The position numbers were made by a program, and so were the translations under genes. Below, piece by piece: positions 1 to 5,500 of a DNA stretch of 5,767 nt. Source of the DNA: Chloroflexota bacterium (GTDB lineage Bacteria > Chloroflexota > Limnocylindria > Limnocylindrales > CSP1-4); contig JAJYJR010000404.1 of NCBI GenBank assembly GCA_021789355.1, forward strand, positions 1 through 5,767, read 5' to 3'. Under the pieces are notes generated by a model that was given only the letters and a program-made list of their open reading frames with translations, was not told the DNA's origin and made no database searches. Within the stretch, counting starts at the first letter, position 1, and each line of letters opens with the position of its first letter.

Positions 1-2
1 TG

Positions 3-1301
3 GCCCGCCTGCAGCCGGGGCCCAGCGCCGCAGCCACGGCGACCGAGATCTGCCGTGAACTGACCGCGCTGCCCGGCATCGACATGGCGGCCATCTTCGC
101 CTTCGACGAGCGCGAGCAGGCGCACACCCTGGCCATCCTCGCGCCCGCCGGGTTCCCCCTGGCCGCGGGCGACCGGTTGCCGCCAGCCCGGGGGACCTAC
201 CTCCAGGCGCGCGCCGCGCAGGGACCCTGGGCCGAGACCTTCCACGCCCGACGGGCCGACGGTGCCTACGGGCGCGCCATGGCCCGGGTGGGCGTCCGCG
301 CCAACGCCTACGCACCCATCCGCAACGGGGAGGGACTGCTCGGGCTGGTCGCCGCCGGCACGCGCGACGACGCCTTCGCGCGCCACCTGGTCGATCACCT
401 GCCGGCCGTCGGCGAGTTCGCCGCCACCGCCAGCGCCCTGCTGGCGGGCGCCATCGAGGGTGACCGGCGCCGCTCGCGGCTGCGCGACCAGATCGCCGCG
501 CTCATCGCCACCGGCGCGTTCACGCCGGTCTTCCAGCCCATCGTCGATCTCAACGACGGGTCGGTGGTCGGCTACGAGGCGCTCACCCGCTTCGCCGATG
601 GCACGCGCCCCGAGCATCGCTTCGCCGACGCCTGGCTGGTGGAGCTCGGTCCCGAGCTCGAGCTCGCCACGCTCCAGGCCGCCATCGAGGCGGCCCGCGA
701 GCTCCCGGCCGGACGCTGGCTCGACGTCAACCTCTCCCCGCGCCTCGTCGTGGACCCGGAGCCGATCCGGGAGCGCCTGGCGCGCGCCGATCGACCCCTC
801 GTCGCGGAGATCACCGAGCACGAGGCGGTGGCCGACTATCGCGCCCTGCGCGCCGCCATCGGACGACTGGGAGGTGAGGTGCGCACGGCGGTCGATGACG
901 CGGGGGCAGGGATCGCCAACTTCGCTCACATCGTCGAGCTGCGCCCCGATTTCGTGAAGCTCGACCTCGGGCTGATCCGCGGGGTCAACGCCGATCTCGG
1001 CCGGCAGGCCATGGTGACCGCCATGCGCCACTTCGCCCGCACCACCGGCTGTCGGCTCATCGCCGAGGGGGTGGAGACCGAGGCCGAGGCGAAGAGCCTC
1101 GCCACCCTCGGGGTCGAATTCGCGCAGGGCTACTGGTTCGGCCGGCCGGCCCCAGTGGCTGCCTGGGCGCGCCCGAGCGATGCGCGGGCCGTGCCGGCCG
1201 GCATGACGACAGCGGCGACGCCGAGTGATCAAGGACAGCACGTGTCGCGGATCGTCCGACCTTCATTGGCGGCAGCGTCCTCCAATTTCTGGTCGAGATG
1301 A
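3..1301 (+). CDS. GAF-EAL cyclic-di-GMP phosphodiesterase, 5' partial
   Basis: EAL domains hydrolyse cyclic-di-GMP to pGpG with two metal ions; an N-terminal GAF domain would sense a ligand. The frame is open back to the window edge. The 27 codons before the first in-frame ATG (84) read as GAF sequence (EICRELTALPGID) and that ATG has no ribosome binding site, so the true start lies upstream. Residues counted from codon 84: GAF to about 125, a charged helical linker 125-143, EAL domain about 145-357. All expected active-site residues are visible: E165 in YEALTRF, N216 in VNLSP, E242 in EITE, D271-D272 in DDAGAG, K292 in VKLD, E328 and E331 in AEGVE, Q348 in AQGYWFGRP. The last 48 residues match no domain I know and use fewer GC-ending codons than the rest. 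A hairpin follows the stop. The EAL call is secure; the GAF call is less so, because its start is missing. Confidence 0.95.
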   Translation, partial: ARLQPGPSAAATATEICRELTALPGIDMAAIFAFDEREQAHTLAILAPAGFPLAAGDRLPPARGTYLQARAAQGPWAETFHARRADGAYGRAMARVGVRANAYAPIRNGEGLLGLVAAGTRDDAFARHLVDHLPAVGEFAATASALLAGAIEGDRRRSRLRDQIAALIATGAFTPVFQPIVDLNDGSVVGYEALTRFADGTRPEHRFADAWLVELGPELELATLQAAIEAARELPAGRWLDVNLSPRLVVDPEPIRERLARADRPLVAEITEHEAVADYRALRAAIGRLGGEVRTAVDDAGAGIANFAHIVELRPDFVKLDLGLIRGVNADLGRQAMVTAMRHFARTTGCRLIAEGVETEAEAKSLATLGVEFAQGYWFGRPAPVAAWARPSDARAVPAGMTTAATPSDQGQHVSRIVRPSLAAASSNFWSR

Positions 1302-1324
1302 CCCACCTGGCAAACCCGGGACTG

Positions 1325-1360
1325 CGCACAGCCGCTCGGTCTCCAGCGACCGCCTGTGCG
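1325..1360 (+). terminator. Hairpin downstream of the EAL gene, possible terminator
   Basis: A 7-bp outer stem (CGCACAG 1325-1331 with CTGTGCG 1354-1360) encloses a 5-bp inner stem (1337-1341 with 1348-1352) and a 6-nt loop. The internal loop has 5 nt on the left and 1 nt on the right. It begins 24 nt after the EAL stop. There is no T-tract, so this is not a classical intrinsic terminator; U-poor hairpins of this kind are common after genes in high-GC bacteria. Confidence 0.45.
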
Positions 1361-1597
1361 ACAGCCTGCGTATCTGACCGCGCAGTCCTACCCATGTTCC
1401 CGCCGCGATGGTGCGGCGACACGTCCGCCGCACGCGCGGCGCAATGCATGGGGCCACTACTCGACCGAGCAGCTCAACAGGCCGTTCGTCCCTGCCGGCT
1501 GCCGGTCGCGGTCCTTCGACACGTGCACCTACGCTGAACTCGCGGTTCTTCGCGAGCGTCGGTCAGGGCGACCACGAAGGATCGCGTGGGGACAGCA

Positions 1598-1644
1598 CAT
1601 GGGCGCTCCGGCCTGGGCACTTGAGAAAGGCCGGAGCGTTCGTG
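1598..1644. repeat. Long GC-rich hairpin with an alternative outer pairing
   Basis: A perfect 11-bp stem (CGCTCCGGCCT 1604-1614 with AGGCCGGAGCG 1628-1638) closes a 13-nt loop. As plus-strand RNA it can extend to 17 bp using three G-U pairs (1598-1603 with 1639-1644). Alternatively, ACCACGAA at 1571-1578 is perfectly complementary to TTCGTGGT at 1639-1646, so the right flank has two possible partners. Terminator, RNA element or chance cannot be told apart by eye; the perfect 11-bp core makes chance unlikely. Confidence 0.6.
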
Positions 1645-1740
1645 GTTCCCAACGCCGGTCGCGAGCATGCGGCGGCACACCGTGCTCCGACGGACCTGGG
1701 GCACCAGCACTCGCCGAACTGGCCATTCCCGATGTGGCGA

Positions 1741-1784
1741 ACCGGGGCCCCGGCCACGACAGCACGTCCGACCAGGGCCCCGGT
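1741..1784. repeat. 10-bp inverted repeat with a 24-nt loop
   Basis: ACCGGGGCCC (1741-1750) is the reverse complement of GGGCCCCGGT (1775-1784). Each arm contains GGGCCC, itself a palindrome, so part of each arm could also pair with itself. Function unknown; simple sequence content makes this weaker than its neighbours. Confidence 0.35.
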
Positions 1785-1965
1785 CCGCCAGCGCGTTGGG
1801 GGGAGGGAGGTACGGTCAGGTTCCCGCGTGGTGACGACCACACCAAGGGCCGTTCGCAGGACAGGCGCGGACACCCGGCCCTGCTCGGTTCGGCAGGCCG
1901 GCCTGGGCCAGAGCGCCGTAGCATGCGAGCGCGGGCGGGGCGCCTCGCTGCCTGGTCCGCGCGGT

Positions 1966-1995
1966 GGCCGGAGGAGCCGGGGAACTCCTCCGGCC
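1966..1995. repeat. Perfect 11-bp hairpin, first of the 1966-2286 cluster
   Basis: GGCCGGAGGAG (1966-1976) pairs perfectly with CTCCTCCGGCC (1985-1995) across an 8-nt loop. A short pyrimidine run (CTCTCCCCC) follows, but no T-tract. It shares the GGCCGGAG core with the hairpins at 1598-1644 and 2244-2286. Confidence 0.6.
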
Positions 1996-2005
1996 GTGCT
2001 CTCCC

Positions 2006-2035
2006 CCGGACCATCGGGTCATGCCGGATGGCCGG
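2006..2035. repeat. 9-bp hairpin with one bulged A
   Basis: CCGG-A-CCATC (2006-2015, A2010 bulged) pairs with GATGGCCGG (2027-2035) across an 11-nt loop. It starts 10 nt after the preceding hairpin and has nearly the same length. Confidence 0.45.
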
Positions 2036-2061
2036 TGCGTGCGCGCCGATCCCGCTCCTAG

Positions 2062-2115
2062 GCTGCCCGCCGTGCGGTCCGAGGGCTGCCGGCACGAGGG
2101 GCAGCGGGCCGCACG
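2062..2115. repeat. Two interleaved 7-bp complementary pairs (pseudoknot-like)
   Basis: GCTGCCC (2062-2068) is complementary to GGGCAGC (2099-2105), and CGTGCGG (2071-2077) to CCGCACG (2109-2115). The pairs interleave rather than nest, which is the topology of an H-type pseudoknot. The connecting loops would be 2, 21 and 3 nt; the last is short for spanning a 7-bp stem, so both pairs may not form together. Confidence 0.3.
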
Positions 2116-2121
2116 CGTGAT

Positions 2122-2161
2122 CGCGAACGCCCCGACGTCGGACACCGCCGGGGCGTTCGTG
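2122..2161. repeat. Perfect 11-bp hairpin, terminator-like
   Basis: CGAACGCCCCG (2124-2134) pairs perfectly with CGGGGCGTTCG (2149-2159). One G-U and one G-C pair can extend it to 2122-2161, and a small 3-bp stem (2139-2141 with 2145-2147) fits inside the loop. The right arm shares GCGTTCGTG with the hairpin at 1598-1644. This looks like a high-GC terminator, but no gene ends just before it. Confidence 0.6.
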
Positions 2162-2178
2162 CGTCGGCGGCACCGATC

Positions 2179-2215
2179 GGGGACCTGCCCTGGCATCAGC
2201 GCGCAGCCGGTCCCC
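2179..2215. repeat. 7-bp inverted repeat in the hairpin cluster
   Basis: GGGGACC (2179-2185) pairs with GGTCCCC (2209-2215) around a 23-nt loop. Weak alone; listed because it fills the space between two strong hairpins. Confidence 0.3.
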
Positions 2216-2243
2216 TCCCACACCGGGGCACTGGACAGCGCGT

Positions 2244-2286
2244 CAGGGAACGGCCGGAGCGGGTGTATGCCTCCGGCCGTTCTCTG
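2244..2286. repeat. 16-bp hairpin closing the cluster, possible terminator
   Basis: GAACGGCCGGAG (2248-2259) pairs perfectly with CTCCGGCCGTTC (2271-2282). The stem extends outward through one G-U and three Watson-Crick pairs to 2244-2286, giving 16 bp around an 11-nt loop. It is the strongest inverted repeat in the window. It lies 176 nt before the start of the membrane-protein gene, so on the plus strand it could end a transcript upstream of that gene. There is no T-tract. Confidence 0.65.
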
Positions 2287-2446
2287 TGCCCGCTAGACTC
2301 TCCGGCGCACCTTCGGCCTTCCCAGCCGACGGCGACAGGCAGCGGGCCGCGGCGCGTTGGGGAGGCGCCGCGGCGCCGTTCGACATGTAGAGACGGACGC
2401 CGGGTCGCGTTACAGGGAACGTGGGGATCTCTGGCGCAGGCGGGAC

Positions 2447-2454
2447 GGAGGAGG
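2447..2454 (+). promoter_or_regulatory. Ribosome binding site setting the GTG start at 2462
   Basis: GGAGGAGG is a near-perfect Shine-Dalgarno sequence 7 nt before GTG 2462. It picks this start over upstream in-frame candidates, whose added residues would be Arg/Gly-rich with no domain. Confidence 0.75.
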
Positions 2455-2461
2455 CGCAGGG

Positions 2462-2803
2462 GTGTGGCGCAGGGATGCGCTTCTCGCCGTCGCGGGCGTG
2501 GCGGTCGTGATCGTGGCCACGCTGAGCACGTTCGACGTGGCTCGGTGGGGGGCTGCGCAGGATGCTGCAGCACGGGTTGCAGGCACGATCGCCACCAGCC
2601 TGATAGCGAACCCGAAGCTGGACCTTTCCGGGTTCGTCCGAGACCAGGTCTATCAGGTGTGTCGCCCGGGCTACGCCGACGTCCAGTGGAGCGACCTGGA
2701 CGGCCTCCGGGGCGTCGTCGTGGTCGTTCACTGTCCATTTCACCCCGTCTCACCGTTCGTGCCGAGCTCAGTCACGGCTGCCGCCTCTGCAGGGCACCCC
2801 TGA
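2462..2803 (+). CDS. Small single-pass membrane protein, TadE-like
   Basis: Encodes 113 residues. After a short positive N-terminus (VWRRD) there is one hydrophobic segment (about residues 6-24), then an Ala-rich helix (AAQDAAARVAGTIATSLI, about 31-48). The rest is an exported-looking part ending in a beta-prone stretch (VVVVVH) followed by CPFHPVSPFVP. This order (N-terminal helix, Ala-rich continuation, hydrophobic strand with an aromatic/Pro motif near the C-terminus) is that of TadE/TadG-type minor pilus proteins, which are inserted in the membrane and help assemble Tad pili. The Glu often found near the start of the TadE helix is absent. C67 and C91 could form a disulfide outside the cell. 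No other tad gene is in the window, so this may be an orphan. The GTG start is set by the strong upstream ribosome binding site. The gene is likely real; the TadE assignment is moderate, and an unrelated membrane-anchored protein is the alternative. Confidence 0.72.
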   Translation: MWRRDALLAVAGVAVVIVATLSTFDVARWGAAQDAAARVAGTIATSLIANPKLDLSGFVRDQVYQVCRPGYADVQWSDLDGLRGVVVVVHCPFHPVSPFVPSSVTAAASAGHP

Positions 2804-2887
2804 GCATCGCTAAGCGCCAGATAAGGCTCTCTCGCTACCGTTTCTCCCGGCCCCGCTCCGCGTCGCGGCAGCAGTCGGTCGGCCTTC

Positions 2888-2906
2888 CGGAGCCGGACGC
2901 GAGCCG
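2888..2906 (+). repeat. 19-bp direct repeat, copy 1
   Basis: CGGAGCCGGACGCGAGCCG occurs identically at 3391-3409, 503 bp downstream. Likeness continues for about 12 more bases (8 of 12 identical). This copy lies between the TadE-like gene and the 83-residue gene, about 170 nt before the latter's start. The 2804-3063 spacer holds nothing else I can identify. Confidence 0.75.
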
Positions 2907-3063
2907 CGAGCGTCGTGGCCGACTCTCCCGCGCAGCGGAACGCACGGGGAACGCTGCCTGCGCACCATGGTCGCATCGCGGGCGACGGTGGAGCACGACC
3001 CGCGCGGCCGAACCGCGCCGCAGCCGTGTGGGGACCGCTGAGGACCCTTGGCCCACGAAACCT

Positions 3064-3072
3064 GAGGGAGGG
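3064..3072 (+). promoter_or_regulatory. Ribosome binding site for the gene at 3080
   Basis: GAGGGAGGG, with its GGAGG core at 3067-3071, lies 8 nt before ATG 3080. It supports 3080 (or the adjacent ATG 3083) over the in-frame GTG at 2915, whose extra 55 residues look non-coding. Confidence 0.75.
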
Positions 3073-3079
3073 CGGCGCG

Positions 3080-3331
3080 ATGATGCACGTCGAGGCCCAA
3101 CAGATGGATCCCATCTTCCGCCTGCTGAACGACGAAGTCGCTCTGCGGATCTGGGAGCTCCTCCACTACGGGCACGACCCGGAGGGCTGGAAGCACGAGG
3201 TCGATCGGCTCGTCGACCAGATGGAGCCCGCGACGCGGCGAGAGTTCCTGACCCGGATCCGGTATCTGCAGCGGTACGTGACGACGCTCGAGGGGGCGTT
3301 GGCAGCCAAGGAGGTCGTGAGCGTCAGGTAG
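3080..3331 (+). CDS. Small helical protein of unknown function (83 aa)
   Basis: I do not recognise this protein. It starts with two consecutive ATG codons behind a good ribosome binding site and ends just before a strong hairpin, so it looks like a complete single-gene transcription unit. It is highly charged and probably almost all helical: DPIFRLLNDEVALRIWELL (about residues 10-28), a short turn (HYGHDPEG), then two helices (about 37-49 and 51-78) with heptad-like spacing of Leu, Val, Ile and Tyr that could make a coiled coil. There is no signal peptide, membrane segment or cysteine, so it is probably cytoplasmic. The first helix loosely resembles the start of ArsR-type winged helices (an L.D....I.ELL pattern), but the rest does not continue that fold. 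A small partner or regulatory protein is possible; that is inference. Confidence 0.7.
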   Translation: MMHVEAQQMDPIFRLLNDEVALRIWELLHYGHDPEGWKHEVDRLVDQMEPATRREFLTRIRYLQRYVTTLEGALAAKEVVSVR

Positions 3332-3350
3332 CCAACGCATCACGCGTCCG

Positions 3351-3389
3351 ACGCAGGGCCCTGCGCCGAGACGGCGCCGGGCCCTGCGT
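3351..3389 (+). terminator. Strong hairpin after the 83-aa gene, likely terminator
   Basis: ACGCAGGGCCC (3351-3361) pairs perfectly with GGGCCCTGCGT (3379-3389). After one T/C mismatch, GCGCC (3363-3367) pairs with GGCGC (3373-3377) around a 5-nt loop, giving 16 paired bases per side. It starts 19 nt after the stop codon. There is no T-tract, so termination by the hairpin alone is unproven. Confidence 0.6.
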
Positions 3390-3390
3390 G

Positions 3391-3409
3391 CGGAGCCGGA
3401 CGCGAGCCG
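3391..3409 (+). repeat. 19-bp direct repeat, copy 2
   Basis: Identical to 2888-2906. This copy starts right after the terminator-like hairpin of the 83-residue gene and lies about 110 nt before the next small gene. Each copy therefore sits upstream of a small gene. Confidence 0.75.
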
Positions 3410-3520
3410 TGCGCGTCGCGACTGCCGCCACCCCCGACCATCGTCGCGTGACCGGTGGCCCGAAGGAGTAGGGCCGAGGGGCCGATCGGTCGATGCCGTC
3501 GCACGCCTGCGCCGACCACC

Positions 3521-3737
3521 ATGCCACGCCTGGATCGGGACAGGCTGGTCGAGCAGCTGGCGCGCGCGCCGACGCAGGGAGTCCGCATATCCGTTCAGCC
3601 TCGAGTGGGCCGCGGCCGACGACGAGGTCGAGGAGCTCGAGGCGGCGCTCGGGGACTCGGCGCGTCCACCCAGCCTCACGCTGCACGTGACCGAGCAGCA
3701 GCTCCTCCTGGGTGACGACTGGCCCGAGACCGCCTAG
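3521..3737 (+). pseudogene. Small protein gene broken by a frameshift at a (GC)5 tract
   Basis: From ATG 3521 the frame reads sensibly (MPRLDRDRLVEQLARA) up to the alternating GC run at 3560-3569, then turns into Arg/Gly-rich nonsense. In the next frame, sense resumes at once (ESAYPFSLEWAAADDEV, then EELEAAL and SLTLHVTEQQLLLGDDWPE) and ends at TAG 3735-3737. Adding back one GC unit joins the two parts into a 72-residue protein; a single extra base would explain it equally well. No start codon in the second frame allows it to be read alone. The product would be a charged helix followed by an acidic, partly beta-prone tail, with no membrane segment; I do not recognise the family. ATG 3521 lacks a clear ribosome binding site, so the start is uncertain. 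Causes could be mutation, phase-variable slippage or a sequencing error. Confidence 0.55.
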
Positions 3738-3758
3738 GCGGCGCCCACCCGAGGGCCG

Positions 3759-3790
3759 CGGCGTCGCGTCGTCCCGCGTCGCGGACGCCG
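3759..3790 (+). terminator. Hairpin after the frameshifted small gene
   Basis: CGGCGTC (3759-3765) pairs with GACGCCG (3784-3790). Three more pairs (3766-3768 with 3780-3782) form if G3783 is bulged, leaving an 11-nt loop. It lies 21 nt after the TAG stop and, like the hairpins after the EAL and 83-residue genes, has no T-tract. Confidence 0.4.
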
Positions 3791-3917
3791 ACAGCACCTG
3801 CCCATCACTCGGGAGGCCGGACGATCGAACCATGACATCCATCTGATTGACGCCGCAGCCTTGGTTCGCGTCCTGCTAGACAAGGTTGCCTCCTCCGGAT
3901 GCAGCCATTCGGCGTAG

Positions 3918-5500
3918 TCCACGGAACCTTGGCTGACCCGCGCGCGTAGCCCCCGACTGAGAGGTCCGACCCTCGAGCGGGCCCTGCATGCGGTGCTCGA
4001 GGAGTATCCGAGCGCGTTTGTCGCAGCCATCAACCCGGAAGGCATCTTCGTGCCCATGCCCGACTCGGTGCCCCTCGGCGCCCACCAACGGCTGCACGCC
4101 CGCTCGGCGCTCGACCTCGTGGTCCCTGCCGAGCGCGAGCTCGTCATCACCACCTGGTGAGCGTGCCCGAGCCACCGGCGCCGCGAGCGCGCAGGTGCAC
4201 CTCGCTTTCGACCCAGCACATCCGGCGGTGCTCCACTACCTCGATGCCCGGGCCCGCCATGGCGTGTACCTGGGCGTGCTCGTGGGCGGCGACGTGGCGG
4301 CGCTCGCGGCCCTGCCGCCGACCAGTCCCGCGCCGCCCCGGGTGGCGCGAGCTCGCAAGAACGAGGTCGCCGTGTTCCTCGAGGTCGACGAGGCGACGAC
4401 GCGACTCCTCGGCTGGACACCGGACGAACTGCTCGGCCATCGCTCGCTCGAGTTCATCCATCCCGACGACCGGGACCGGGCCATCGACAGCTGGATGCAG
4501 CTGTTGTCCGAGCCCGGCGTCGAGGCGCCACCCGTCAGGCTGCGCCACCGGCGGCGGGACGGCTCGTGGATCTGGCTTGAGGTGACCAACCAGCACCGGC
4601 TCGCCGAGGCCCTCCCCATCGGGGTCCTGCAGATCGGATCCGATGGGGCGGTTGCCTACACCAACGAACGGCTGGGGAGCATCCTCGGCACCGCCCCAGC
4701 GCCGAGCGCGGACGCCTTGCTCGCGACCGTCGCGCGGGGGGATCGCCCGTCGCTCGCGACGGCGCTGGGGGCCGCCCTCGGGGACGGGATCGATGCCGAT
4801 CTCGAGGCCCAGGTCCGGGCGTCGCCGGGCGCGCGGCTCCGGCGCTGCCTGTTCCGCGTGCGCGCGCTGCGCGACGAGCGGGGCGGTCCGGCGGGTGCGG
4901 TGGTCTGCGTTGAGGACGTTACCAAGAGCGCCGAGCTGCGCGCCGAGCTCGAACGCCGGGCGACCCACGACCTGCTCACCCGGGTCATGAACCGGGCCTC
5001 GGTGATGGCGGCCCTCGATGGCGCCATCGCCTGGCGGGATGGTGGGCGGACCGCGGCCATCTTCGTCGACATCGATCGTTTCAAGGAAGTGAACGATCGC
5101 CTGGGACATCTGGCCGGCGACGAGGTGCTGCGGACGGTCGCCGATCGGCTCGGCGTCTCCGTGCGTGGGGGCGACGTGCTGGGCCGGGTGGGGGGCGACG
5201 CGTTCCTCGTGGTCTGCCCCGGCGTCCGTGGGCCGGCCTCGGCCCGGGCGATCGGCGAGGCGGATCGCCCGGACGGTGAACCAGCCGATCCGCCTCGCAG
5301 GGGCCACGCTCAACATCCGGGTGAGCGTCGGCGTGGCCCTGAGCGGCCGACGGGCCATCAACCCCGATGTCCTGGTGCGGCGGGCGGATGCGGCCATGTA
5401 CGCCTCGAAACGGGCCGCGGCCGGGCAGCCGGTCGTGTATGCCGCCGGCATGGCCCAGGGTCCGGGGGCACGCGCGGCGGATGCCGATATCTGTGCATGA
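3918..5500 (+). pseudogene. Multi-PAS GGDEF protein (diguanylate cyclase family), frameshifted, GGDAF active site
   Basis: GGDEF domains make cyclic-di-GMP from two GTP; the PAS domains would sense a signal. The gene needs three frames. Part 1 (to TGA 4158-4160): PAS-like domain (SAFVAAINPEGIFVPMPDSV). Part 2 (4159 to about 5259): the end of that domain (HLAFDPAHPAVLHYLD), a PAS domain from about 4345 (RLLGWTPDELLGHRSLEFIH, then DGSWIWLEV), another from 4603 (EALPIGVLQI), a short helical linker, and the GGDEF domain from about 4960 (HDLLTRVMNR; metal-binding FVDIDRF at 5062-5082). Part 3 (5261-5500): the rest of GGDEF (NIRVSVGVALS, RADAAMYASKRA). Dropping T4158 and one base at about 5258-5260 restores one frame. 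The signature is GGDAF (5191-5205), with Ala for the second acidic residue. The inhibitory site RxxD is intact (RGGD, 5164-5175). No ATG or good start precedes part 1; the frame opens at 3918. It is either a decaying gene or a gene with sequencing errors; family membership is certain. Confidence 0.85.

Larger units (their letters stand above)
1302..2446. other. Gene-poor stretch of about 1.1 kb rich in inverted repeats
   Basis: I find no gene I can support here on either strand. Several frames stay open for 200 or more codons, but their translations are Arg/Pro/Ser/Gly-rich low-complexity sequence without domains, as expected of non-coding DNA at this GC content. Codon third positions are not enriched for G or C as they are in the EAL and GGDEF genes, and I saw no convincing ribosome binding site. 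No tRNA, SRP RNA, RNase P RNA or tmRNA signature was found. What it does hold is many perfect or near-perfect inverted repeats, listed separately, and a 14-bp palindrome at 2364-2377. It could be a decayed gene region, a long regulatory spacer, or the template of a structured RNA. Confidence 0.6.

Noticed and set aside
84..86. ATG 84 as the start of the EAL gene
   Set aside because: The frame is open and GAF-like upstream to the window edge and there is no ribosome binding site, so it is an internal Met.
1356..2221. Long open frames of 217-254 codons on both strands
   Set aside because: Translations are Arg/Pro/Gly/Ser-rich without domains, codon bias does not match the real genes, and the region is full of inverted repeats.
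2162..2243. Possible tRNA between two hairpins
   Set aside because: The length is right, but there is no acceptor stem pairing across it, no T-loop GGTTCRA motif and no cloverleaf.
2364..2377. 14-bp palindrome GGCGCCGCGGCGCC as an operator
   Set aside because: Simple GC alternation makes such palindromes common at this base composition, and no promoter elements could be placed around it.
3107..3170. ArsR-type winged helix in the 83-residue protein
   Set aside because: Only the first helix loosely resembles that family; no recognition helix or wing follows.
2263..3471. 402-codon plus-strand open frame
   Set aside because: It overlaps the two better-supported small genes in another frame, is very Arg-rich and has no recognisable domain or start.
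2810..3842. Minus-strand open frames of 172-289 codons
   Set aside because: They are antisense to the 83-residue gene and its hairpin, with low-complexity translations and no ribosome binding site.
4147..5451. 434-codon open frame on the minus strand
   Set aside because: It is antisense to the PAS-GGDEF gene, whose motifs are unmistakable; long antisense frames are common at this GC content.
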